Shown: positions 1 through 4,883, counted from the stretch's first letter. The stretch is DNA of 5,613 bases from Ardenticatenales bacterium (GCA_030667645.1 DAOUVM010000190.1:1-5613); one strand, 5' to 3'. Notes: generated from the sequence alone by a model not told the origin. A program made the numbers and translations.

Positions 1-212
1 CGGCTGCTGCCGACCGGTATTTCGCGAGCCAATCGAACCTTGCCATCATGGTGAGCACGACCAATGCTATCGGTGTAGCCGTGCTTATTGTGGGTCTTCA
101 GATAATCACAATCCGGGCGCTCTTCCTTTGGCTTCAAGAGGCATTGTTTGGCACATCGCCACTTTGTCTGACGGCGATCATAATCGTGTCCATCCCATCC
201 CGCCGCGGTCAT
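1..212 (-). pseudogene. Transposase-like fragment, runs off left edge
   Basis: The minus strand is open from an ATG at 212 to the window edge (70 codons); the same frame stays open upstream to beyond 270. The peptide has a DYDRRQTKWRC stretch followed by spaced cysteines (C..C...CDYL), and near the edge REIPVGSS. As I recall the family, a tyrosine- and arginine-rich strand, a KWRC zinc-like cluster and a terminal 'IPRGS' element just before the catalytic Glu region are typical of DDE transposases of the IS1182/IS4 broad type. The catalytic residues are not visible because the rest lies off the window. No ribosome binding site precedes 212, so this is more likely the interior of a longer or decayed gene than a true start. 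Codon-like composition on this strand supports coding origin; assignment to a transposase is by motif memory only. Confidence 0.45.
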
Positions 213-261
213 CCAGTCGACAATCGTCCCCGATATCCCCACAGTCGACAAGCGAGGCCGT

Positions 262-301
262 CGGCCGGCTAGGGAGGGGCGCTCCCTGCGGCAGCCGGCC
301 G
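262..301. repeat. Strong bulged hairpin
   Basis: CGGCCGGCT (262-270) pairs perfectly with AGCCGGCCG (293-301). Directly inside it, AGGGAG (271-276) pairs with CTCCCT (282-287) around a 5-nt loop, leaving a 5-nt bulge (288-292) on one side. This gives 15 paired positions in total. There is no T-tract on either strand, so it is not a canonical intrinsic terminator. A REP-like element or the end structure of a decayed insertion sequence is possible. Confidence 0.6.
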
Positions 302-339
302 TGCCCCTTTGCCGGTTCAGATCAGGGAATCAGGAATAG

Positions 340-376
340 CACGAATGGCAAGAGGGGGGGATTGGTACCATTCGTG
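340..376. repeat. 9-bp inverted repeat, CACGAATGG / CCATTCGTG
   Basis: CACGAATGG (340-348) and CCATTCGTG (368-376) are perfect reverse complements separated by 19 nt that include a run of seven G. Motifs of the 'ATTCGTG...CACGAAT' type recur as dispersed palindromic elements in many environmental bacterial genomes. Here it sits in non-coding DNA between the transposase fragment and the FGE/CLec gene. Confidence 0.6.
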
Positions 377-466
377 TTTGGGTTAGCATCCAGCGGCTTG
401 TCAAAGCTGTGCGCTTGAGGGTAAAAGTTGCGGCCGCACTTTACCTTCCTCTCCGGCCGGCGCGCG

Positions 467-582
467 ATTCGTTCCCTTCTCAATTCGCTGCGCAGTGCAC
501 AGTGTAGTGGATGTCGCCCTATGCGAAAGGCCGTTTGTGGAAAATGCCGCGCTCGCAGACGCAGAGCGCAGAGAAGCAGAAC
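467..582 (-). repeat. Duplicated 3'-flank segment, copy A
   Basis: This segment follows the stop codon of the 583-1728 gene. It matches 1781-1910, which follows the stop of the other FGE/CLec gene. The best stretch (467-509 against 1781-1823) matches at 40 of 43 positions. The alignment then continues with one single-base gap and one gap of about 12-13 nt near 575. The homology runs on into both coding regions. The repeat unit is therefore 'FGE 3' end plus intergenic region', as expected of tandemly duplicated genes or shared DGR target modules. Confidence 0.85.
549..569 (-). repeat. Hairpin 14 nt downstream of the first variable gene
   Basis: On the coding strand of the upstream gene, GCGCTC and GAGCGC form a perfect 6-bp stem around a 9-nt loop, beginning 13 nt past the stop codon. 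The equivalent hairpin exists at 1864-1884. DGR targets often carry a hairpin or cruciform just 3' of the variable region that aids retrohoming; that role here is inference. Confidence 0.55.
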
Positions 583-1728
583 TCAGGGGGACGTGCTCGC
601 GCATCGGAAACCCACGTTAACGTTACGGTTGGATGGATCGATCCAGTAGCGGTTGGCGGCGCGGACGCGCCTCCCATTGTTGCCCCACGAGCCCCCGCGC
701 AGCACCCGGTACTGGCGGCCATAATTCTCATCCTCATCGGTGCTCCCCGGATAGACCTGGTACCAGCTATCCGTCCATTCGCAGACATTGCCCGCCATGT
801 CGTGGGCGCCACAGGGGCTGATACCGCCCCGGTAGCGCCCCACCGGCGTAGTGTCTCCAACTCCCGCCTCCGCTGAATTACACCGCCCCTCCTGCCACTC
901 GTTCCCCCACGGGTACCGGCGACCATCCGGCCCCCGCGCTCCCTTTTCCCACTCGGCCTCGCTCGGTAATCGAACCTGTTCTCCTGTCACCCCCGATGCC
1001 CACCCGCAATAGGCCACCGCGTCCTCCCAGTCAACCTCCACCACTGGGTGGTTTTCCTTGCCGGCCGGGATCTCATCCCCTTTCCAATGCTCAGGCACCG
1101 AGTGGCCGGTCGCAACCACAAAAGCGCGGTACTGGCCATTGGTGACCGGGTACTTGCCAATACGAAAGGCATCCACGTATACCCTACGCTGAGGCTTCTC
1201 GCCATCATATGCCAGCCCGTCATCCTCGGCGCTGCCCATCAGGAACTCCCCGGCCGGTACTTGCACCCATTCTAGCCACACGCCCGGCGCCAGCTCGCTG
1301 CGGGACGGGTCACGGGTTGGCCTGGATGTTGCCGGGCGCTCAGCCGGTGGCGCCGCCGGCTGCCGCAAGGTTTCCTGGGGCGCGATGGGCCGCCGCTCAG
1401 CGGTTGCCGCATCGCGCGCCACGCACTCCAGGCAGATGTTCCGCTCCGGGTCGCGATGGTGATGGCACAGGAAGCTTCGGCCGCACTCGCGGCAGCGAAA
1501 ACTCTCCCGCCGCGCCACCCAACTGCCACAGATGGGACAGTAATCGGCCACCTGCTCGGCGTCAGATTGCCGAACTGTCGTGAAATGGGTGACCGAGCGG
1601 TCCAACCCTACGTCCCCTTTGGTAACAGCCGCTCCCGACACGGGCGGCGGCGGAACGGGCTGGCCGCACACGGGACAGAATTTCGCCTTGGGCGGCAATT
1701 CCGTGCTGCAATTGGCACAATTCGACAT
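583..1728 (-). CDS. Zinc-ribbon/FGE-type CLec-fold protein, candidate DGR variable protein
   Basis: The gene encodes 381 residues. The N-terminus has a zinc ribbon (C4xxC7, C18xxC21). A second Cys/His cluster follows (C64xxC67, C79xxC82, C88xxH91, C99xxC102), then a Pro/Arg-rich linker (about 110-145). From about 150 there is a complete FGE-sulfatase/SUMF1-EgtB-PvdO domain: VPAGEFLMGS (157-166), AYCGWA (239-244), RLPSEAEWE (253-261), YPWGNEW (272-278), DMAGNVCEW (310-318), RGGSW (344-348) and a closing GFR. The catalytic cysteine pair of true formylglycine-generating enzymes, expected after RGGSW, is absent; this position is NN. Sulfatase activation is therefore unlikely and a ligand-binding CLec role is more plausible. 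Residues 349-371 form the hypervariable core. ATG at 1728 is chosen because GAGGAG (1735-1740) sits 6 nt upstream. The frame is open to 2016, but that part reads through the neighbour's 3' end. No signal peptide is seen, so the protein is probably cytosolic. Confidence 0.9.
   Translation of the reverse strand: MSNCANCSTELPPKAKFCPVCGQPVPPPPVSGAAVTKGDVGLDRSVTHFTTVRQSDAEQVADYCPICGSWVARRESFRCRECGRSFLCHHHRDPERNICLECVARDAATAERRPIAPQETLRQPAAPPAERPATSRPTRDPSRSELAPGVWLEWVQVPAGEFLMGSAEDDGLAYDGEKPQRRVYVDAFRIGKYPVTNGQYRAFVVATGHSVPEHWKGDEIPAGKENHPVVEVDWEDAVAYCGWASGVTGEQVRLPSEAEWEKGARGPDGRRYPWGNEWQEGRCNSAEAGVGDTTPVGRYRGGISPCGAHDMAGNVCEWTDSWYQVYPGSTDEDENYGRQYRVLRGGSWGNNGRRVRAANRYWIDPSNRNVNVGFRCASTSP
592..708 (-). 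other. Candidate DGR variable region VR1
   Basis: This is the last part of the 381-residue gene and aligns gap-free with 1920-2036. Bases 685-708 (24 nt) and 595-615 (21 nt) are identical in the two copies. The 69-nt core (616-684) carries 23 differences in 14 of 23 codons, all changing the amino acid. Differences by codon position are 9, 10 and 4. The core here is rich in AAC/AAT codons (six Asn), as expected of a copy close to an adenine-rich template. Conserved codons inside the core are AGG, GTC-CGC-GCC-GCC, CGC, CCA-TCC and CGT. Confidence 0.75.
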
Positions 1729-1734
1729 GGTCAT

Positions 1735-1740
1735 CTCCTC
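1735..1740 (-). promoter_or_regulatory. Ribosome binding site GAGGAG deciding the start at 1728
   Basis: GAGGAG lies 6 nt before ATG 1728. It directly abuts another in-frame ATG at 1734, which therefore has no usable spacing. This favours the start that gives MSNCANC. Confidence 0.75.
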
Positions 1741-1780
1741 ACACTCTTCAACTCGGCAGGCGCATCGCACCTGGGCCGCA

Positions 1781-1910
1781 ATTCGTTCCTCTCTCAATTC
1801 GCCGCGCAGTGCACAGTGTAGTGTTTGTAGTATTATGCGAAAACCCGCTGCCTGGAATTGGCCGCGCCCACAGACGCAGAGCGCAGAACAACAGATGCTT
1901 CGCACGGAAC
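1781..1910 (-). repeat. Duplicated 3'-flank segment, copy B
   Basis: This is the intergenic copy between the two FGE/CLec genes. It is homologous to 467-582, and copy B has about 12-13 extra bases near 1890-1905. It contains a CATAAT hexamer (1832-1837, minus) that copy A lacks. Its right part leads into the ribosome binding site of the 381-residue gene. Confidence 0.85.
1864..1884 (-). repeat. Conserved hairpin downstream of the second variable region
   Basis: On the minus strand, GCGCTC and GGGCGC bracket a 9-nt loop. It is the counterpart of 549-569. The one stem change turns a base pair into a T/U-G wobble, so pairing is kept on the coding strand and would be lost on the other strand. 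Confidence 0.5.
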
Positions 1911-1919
1911 TCAGGGGGA

Positions 1920-2036
1920 TGTGCTCGCGCATCGGAAACCCACATCGCTGACACGGACGGATGGGACGTTCCTCCAGCGGTCGGCGGCGCGGACGTACCT
2001 CAAACTGCTGCTCCACGAGCCCCCGCGCAGCACCCG
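1920..2036 (-). other. Candidate DGR variable region VR2
   Basis: This is the partner of 592-708 at a constant offset of 1328. The variable core is 1944-2012. It encodes SSSLRY..., with Ser, Val and Asp where VR1 mostly has Asn. It is in frame only with the corrected reading frame of the broken gene, so if the frameshift is real this VR is not translated. Confidence 0.7.
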
Positions 2037-2265
2037 ATAGTCCCCGGACGATGGCCCGGCCGGGTTCGCAGCCGGCGAACTACCATAATATCCGCTGTCA
2101 TACCAGTCAGCTACCCACTCCCACACATTACCCGCCATGTCCAATGCCCCGTACGGACTCGCTCCGCCAGGATAGCTCCCTACCTCGCTCGTGTCCCCTA
2201 CGCACCCACTGTAGTTGGCCTGATCGCAACTGATACCCTCGCCCCAGGGACACGTCCGACCCTCT

Positions 2266-2448
2266 CCTGAGCTTGTCGAAGTGGCCTCTCCTGAGCCTGT
2301 CGAAGGTGCCTGTCCTGAGCTTGTCGAAGGTGCCTGTCCTGAGCTTGTCGAAGGTGCCTGTCCTGAGCCTGTCGAAGGTGCCTGTCCTGAGCTTGTCGAA
2401 GGTGCCTGTCCTGAGCCTGTCGAAGGTGCCTGTCCTGAGCCTGTCGAA
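2266..2448. repeat. Eight-copy 24-bp direct repeat array
   Basis: Eight copies of CCTGAGCYTGTCGAA start at 2266, 2290, 2314, 2338, 2362, 2386, 2410 and 2434, exactly 24 nt apart. They are separated by nearly constant 9-nt linkers (GGTGCCTGT; GTGGCCTCT between copies 1 and 2). The only variation in the core is C or T at position 8. Because the period is a multiple of three and no unit contains a stop, several frames stay open and produce 8-residue peptide repeats (for example FDKLRTGT or STSSGQAP). The motif belongs to a widely dispersed environmental repeat type. The array replaces a conserved motif of the FGE gene, so it is an insertion. Confidence 0.95.
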
Positions 2449-2859
2449 GGGCCCGCCCACCCACAAGTACCCCTCCGCGTCGTACCAACTCACCCAGATG
2501 ACCGGGTAATCCTCGTAGGTTGCGTTCCCATAATAGCTATCCCGCGTGTAGCTGCTGCTCGCCTCCGGCGTGCTGCAGCCTCCGGCCGCTACGCAGGCAG
2601 CGTACTGGACGTTGGTCACCTCCGTCCGGTCGATGTAATAGGCGTCCGGGTAGACCGTGTGCACCGGTTCCTCATCACTGTCCCTGCTACTACTCCCCAT
2701 GGTGAACTCGCCGGCCGGCGCCGGTTCATCCGCAGGCAACAGATGTGCAAAAGCCCTCTCGCGCAGATGGGCGCGGATCATGCATTGGTTTAGGATGATT
2801 TGGCCGGCAAGCAGAAGTTTGATGCCCCTCTCGCTCAACACAGGTGCTTGAGACGAAAG

Positions 2860-3258
2860 CTACCAGATTGCTGGAACAGACGACAACTGAATCGTGCGAT
2901 CTTTACTGATGACAGGCACACCCAGGTGTAGCGCGGTCGCTACAACTACCCGGTCCGGCAGGTCCGGTACCTCGTCGCGCGGCACTCGATCCAGCGCATC
3001 CACCACGGCCGCAGTCAGATCGGCGACAACCAGGCTGGTGCGCCCGCTTCTCAAGCGGGCATTGAAACGGTCCTTCATGTCCTTGGGGATCCGCCCTTTC
3101 TCCTGCAGGTATACAATCTCCACCAGGCAAATGGTGGGCACATAAATCACGCCCCGTCCCGCATCGCAGTCATCAAACGCCCGGCCGGCATCTGGGCCCA
3201 GCCGCGGATCGTCTTCCAGATACCAGATCAATCCATGAGTATCCGTGACGGCATCCAT
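2860..3258 (-). CDS. vapC: PIN-domain ribonuclease toxin (VapC-type)
   Basis: The protein has 132 residues, the usual length for a VapC-type PIN toxin. The four acidic metal-binding positions are visible: D6 in VTDTHGLIWYL, E47 in CLVEIVYL, D102 in LPDRVVVATA and D120 in VISKDR. PIN toxins of this class are Mg/Mn-dependent RNases that cut tRNA, rRNA or mRNA in the cytoplasm when the antitoxin is lost. ATG 3258 overlaps the antitoxin stop codon (TGATG), so the two are translationally coupled; a GAGG lies in the last antitoxin codons. The order antitoxin then toxin is standard. The RNA target cannot be told from sequence. Confidence 0.9.
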   Translation of the reverse strand: MDAVTDTHGLIWYLEDDPRLGPDAGRAFDDCDAGRGVIYVPTICLVEIVYLQEKGRIPKDMKDRFNARLRSGRTSLVVADLTAAVVDALDRVPRDEVPDLPDRVVVATALHLGVPVISKDRTIQLSSVPAIW

Positions 3259-3500
3259 CAGACATCCTCACGGGGGAAATGGCCCCACATTTCGCGACGC
3301 ACCTGAGCAATGTCCTCTTCGGTAACGTCCAGGCCACGCCACAGCCCGCGCAAGGATTCTCGCTCCTTTGCTTCTGCGGCCGGGAGGGCGTGCTCCAACT
3401 CGGGCAGCACCCGCGATAGCACCCGAAGCTGTTGTCGGGGCGGCAGTTTCCGCAGCAATTCCACCACCTGATTCACAGTGACGTCTATTGATGATAACAT
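3258..3500 (-). CDS. Antitoxin of the PIN toxin
   Basis: This is a small acidic/helical protein of 80 residues from ATG 3500. A GTG at 3506 is also in frame, but AGGTG at 3506-3510 is well placed for ATG 3500. The N-terminal VTVNQVVELLRKLPPRQQLRVLSRVL region is helical and is probably the dimerisation or DNA-binding part. The C-terminus, LDVTEEDIAQVRREMWGHFP, is a pattern I recall from antitoxins preceding PIN toxins in Chloroflexota and cyanobacteria; it would wrap the toxin active site. The gene overlaps the toxin by one base. It probably represses its own promoter together with the toxin, by analogy with other type II systems. Confidence 0.8.
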   Translation of the reverse strand: MLSSIDVTVNQVVELLRKLPPRQQLRVLSRVLPELEHALPAAEAKERESLRGLWRGLDVTEEDIAQVRREMWGHFPREDV

Positions 3501-3555
3501 CCGCACACCTGGATCGCAACCTGGCGATCATCCAAGGAAATCGATGAATATGCAC

Positions 3556-3584
3556 ATTATACACGGACCACTTGCGCCAGACAA
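3556..3584 (-). promoter_or_regulatory. Promoter of the antitoxin/PIN toxin operon
   Basis: On the minus strand TTGTCT (3579-3584) and a perfect TATAAT (3556-3561) are separated by 17 nt. Transcription would start near 3549, giving a leader of about 49 nt to ATG 3500. Confidence 0.7.
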
Positions 3585-3680
3585 TCTGGACCTCTGCCGG
3601 AATTTCGCAGCGGGTGAAAATCCCGTCGCGGGAGCTGTGGGCAGCGGCCAGAGACGGGTGGCAGATGTGGGGTAGACGCC

Positions 3681-3699
3681 TGCAACCTGGTGGGTTGCA
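3681..3699. repeat. 7-bp stem-loop TGCAACC / GGTTGCA
   Basis: This is a perfect 7-bp inverted repeat with a 5-nt loop in the intergenic stretch. No T-tract follows on either strand, so a terminator is unlikely. Confidence 0.5.
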
Positions 3700-3817
3700 T
3701 GAATTGGGTCTGGAAAAAGTGGTGCTCTTCTCGCAGTGAATGACCGCAAGGCTCGCAGCGGATCGCCCGTCTGGACGCGAAATGGTAGTTGGGAAGACTC
3801 GGCGGGGGACTCGTCTA

Positions 3818-3832
3818 TTCAGTTTGACTGAA
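3818..3832. promoter_or_regulatory. Perfect palindrome TTCAGT-TTG-ACTGAA
   Basis: Two 6-bp arms surround a 3-nt centre, 8 bp before an AGGAG and a small open frame at 3854. The dyad could be an operator half-site pair; the role is unknown. Confidence 0.35.
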
Positions 3833-3853
3833 CTCGCTTGAGGAGAACAGAAT

Positions 3854-4018
3854 ATGGTTCTTCCCTTCTCAATCCTGATCCGTCAGGGTGTGGGCGACAC
3901 TTGGACTTCGCGCAGGCGCAAGTGGATCAGGGGAGACGCTTCGCGTGTGAATGATAGAACGAGAGGGGCTGCTTGCGCTGCTGGTCGGCCGGGGGTTTCA
4001 TCTGCCCCTCTACGGTAA
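3854..4018 (+). CDS. Possible small protein, 54 residues, unrecognised
   Basis: An ATG follows AGGAG (3841-3845) with 8-nt spacing, and a 15-bp palindrome lies just upstream. The product starts MVLPFSILIRQGVGD and becomes Arg/Gly/Ala-rich, with no domain I recognise and no hydrophobic segment long enough to span a membrane. The ribosome binding site is the only positive evidence; the composition could also be chance in GC-rich DNA. Confidence 0.2.
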   Translation: MVLPFSILIRQGVGDTWTSRRRKWIRGDASRVNDRTRGAACAAGRPGVSSAPLR

Positions 4019-4154
4019 AGCAAAGGCTCTTACGGCCCTATCTGGAGCATAATCACAAGGTAAACGATGTGGAAGAATCGAGCCGCTGAATACGCCTATG
4101 GTAGAAAGTCGAGCAACAGAGCGAAATTACAGAGGAATCACGCCCCGGCTTACA

Positions 4155-4511
4155 CTACAGCAGGTCGTAGTTTAGCAACAGGTCTTCCACCTTTGCCAGG
4201 AATTTCAATAGTGGCCGTGGTTCCAGGCTTTCAGCAAAAACCTCGTGCTGGTTTGGGGCCTCATACGGATGGACGTGCCACTCGTCGGCCTCTCGATCGA
4301 TGCCAAAGATGCGCTGTCCACCCTGGATCAACGCGAGGTAGAGAGAGCTCGATCGTTCACTCAAGAACACCTGCACAAAGAGCGCCGGCTGGATGTGCAA
4401 GCGTAAAGAAAGAATGCGGGCAGTGCGCTCGGTCTCTTCTGTCGATTGTACAAACCACAACCTTTCCAATGCTTCCTGGGTTTCCAGTTGAAGGTCAGCC
4501 GTGCTGCACAT
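4155..4511 (-). CDS. Unrecognised small protein, second gene of a two-gene operon
   Basis: The protein has 118 residues. After a helical N-terminus (QLETQEALERLWFV) it has alternating strands: ILSLRLHIQPALFVQVFLSE, SLYLALIQGG and RIFGIDRE. An aromatic/His block EWHVHPYEAPNQHEVF and a final helix RPLLKFLAKVEDLLLNY follow. The layout recalls small toxin-like proteins such as the TumE/DUF6516 group, but I do not recognise it firmly. ATG 4511 overlaps the preceding gene by 17 nt, which implies co-translation. The open frame on the opposite strand (from 4067) is an antisense shadow. Its real function is unknown; a toxin-antitoxin-like pair is an inference from size, overlap and a shared promoter. 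Confidence 0.75.
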   Translation of the reverse strand: MCSTADLQLETQEALERLWFVQSTEETERTARILSLRLHIQPALFVQVFLSERSSSLYLALIQGGQRIFGIDREADEWHVHPYEAPNQHEVFAESLEPRPLLKFLAKVEDLLLNYDLL

Positions 4512-4824
4512 GTGCTGATTCCCGCAGCTTGCGAAGCGTGTGTTCCATTGTTTCTATCCCATCCACCGCTGTCTCCCAACTCATCGCGTCGGATTCCACT
4601 TCCCAGGTATAGCCCTTCTGTCGAGTGACCCGCCTATCCAGGAATTCCTGCCAGGTCATTCCGTACTTTTGGGAGAGGGTGCGGTCCACGCGGCGATAGG
4701 CTGCCAGGCGACGCAGGTATTCCGCCTCCAGCAAAAGGCGAACTTTGGTGTCCAGGTCTTGTTCGCCGAGCAGTGGATCTTCCAGGAACTGGCGGGTGCT
4801 TTCCAAGAACGTTATGTCGCCCAT
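4495..4824 (-). CDS. Unrecognised small helical protein, first gene of a two-gene operon
   Basis: The protein has 109 residues from ATG 4824, preceded by GGAG with 9-nt spacing. An ATG at 4869 is in frame but lies only about 8 nt after the predicted transcription start and has no ribosome binding site. The sequence is almost entirely helical and charged: MGDITFLESTRQFL, LDTKVRLLLEAEYLRRLAAYRRVDRTL, a YGMTWQEFLDRR segment, a short conserved-looking GYTWEVESDAMSWE motif, and a closing helix IETMEHTLRKLRE. There is no membrane segment or signal peptide. As the first gene of an overlapping pair it occupies the usual antitoxin position, but no DNA-binding fold is evident. Confidence 0.75.
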   Translation of the reverse strand: MGDITFLESTRQFLEDPLLGEQDLDTKVRLLLEAEYLRRLAAYRRVDRTLSQKYGMTWQEFLDRRVTRQKGYTWEVESDAMSWETAVDGIETMEHTLRKLRESAHVQHG

Positions 4825-4883
4825 CTTTGCCTTCTCCAGTGCGGATGGTCTGTTCTCATACTGCCACATTCATGGTTAAATAG

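Larger units (their letters stand above)
213..582. other. Non-coding stretch with hairpins and a duplicated intergenic segment
   Basis: I see no convincing gene here. The stretch contains a bulged hairpin (262-301), a 9-bp inverted repeat (340-376) and, from 467 onwards, a copy of the intergenic segment that also lies between the two FGE/CLec genes. Open frames in this stretch are short and have no ribosome binding site. Confidence 0.6.
1911..2841 (-). pseudogene. Second FGE/CLec-fold gene, frameshifted and interrupted by a repeat array
   Basis: The 5' part (GTG at 2841 down to 2467) reads PAPAGEFTMGSSS, EEPVHTVYPDAYYIDRTEVTN and VIWVSWYDAEGY, a standard FGE-sulfatase/SUMF1 N-half. At 2465-2466 an extra T (minus strand) shifts the frame. 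Skipping it gives CGWAGP and an uninterrupted frame to the stop at 1911. That frame continues through TCPWGEGISCDQANYSGC, GGASPYGALDMAGNVWEW, YRVLRGGSW and GFRCASTSP. The corrected product would be about 309 residues. Uncorrected translation passes through the array in another frame and stops at 2128, losing the conserved C-terminus. Eight 24-bp repeats sit where the family has RLPxEAEWE...ARG, the motif intact in the neighbouring paralogue. The first ~40 residues do not look like FGE, so the true 5' end may be lost. The gene starts 18 bp after the toxin stop codon. A sequencing error is an alternative to a real frameshift. Confidence 0.85.
3585..4154. other. Intergenic stretch without a convincing gene
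   Basis: This stretch lies upstream of the toxin operon and downstream of the 4155-4824 pair. It contains short palindromes (3681-3699, 3818-3832), an 8-bp inverted repeat AGAGGGGC/GCCCCTCT (3962-3969 and 4004-4011, 34 nt apart) and one small plus-strand frame with a good ribosome binding site (3854-4018). A start-less plus-strand frame open from 3548 to a stop at 3737-3739 reads ...SRELWAAARDGWQMWG... and ends LGLEKVVLFSQ. It might be a gene remnant, but I cannot identify it. Confidence 0.5.

Noticed and set aside
549..569. Intrinsic terminator of the FGE/CLec gene
   Set aside because: The stem is short and is followed on the coding strand by GGCATTTTCC, not a T-tract directly after the stem.
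511..926. Long frames overlapping the 3' half of the first FGE/CLec gene on both strands
   Set aside because: They are shadows of a gene with clear domain homology in another frame; compositions are Ala/Arg/Pro-rich without motifs.
1832..1837. CATAAT as a -10 box for the 381-residue gene
   Set aside because: There is no acceptable -35 at 16-18 nt, and the hexamer is not kept in the homologous copy near 518-523.
1729..2016. A 96-codon N-terminal extension of the 381-residue zinc-ribbon/FGE protein
   Set aside because: It reads out of frame through the 3' end of the neighbouring FGE/CLec gene and the duplicated intergenic segment, and an ideal ribosome binding site fits the start at 1728.
592..2036. 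A template repeat for the putative DGR within the window
   Set aside because: The VR flank sequence CGCATCGGAAACCCA occurs only twice, both inside coding VRs; no third, adenine-rich copy and no reverse transcriptase motif was found.
2266..2448. CRISPR array
   Set aside because: The spacing is 24 nt with near-identical 9-nt linkers; there are no unique spacers, the repeat is only 15 nt, and it lies inside a coding frame.
2273..2793. Plus-strand repeat proteins (LSKVPVLS and PELVEGAC types)
   Set aside because: They are open only because the 24-bp unit has no stop in most frames; the FGE homology is on the minus strand.
4067..4612. A 181-codon plus-strand frame
   Set aside because: It is antisense to the two overlapping minus-strand genes that have a promoter, a ribosome binding site and sensible protein composition.
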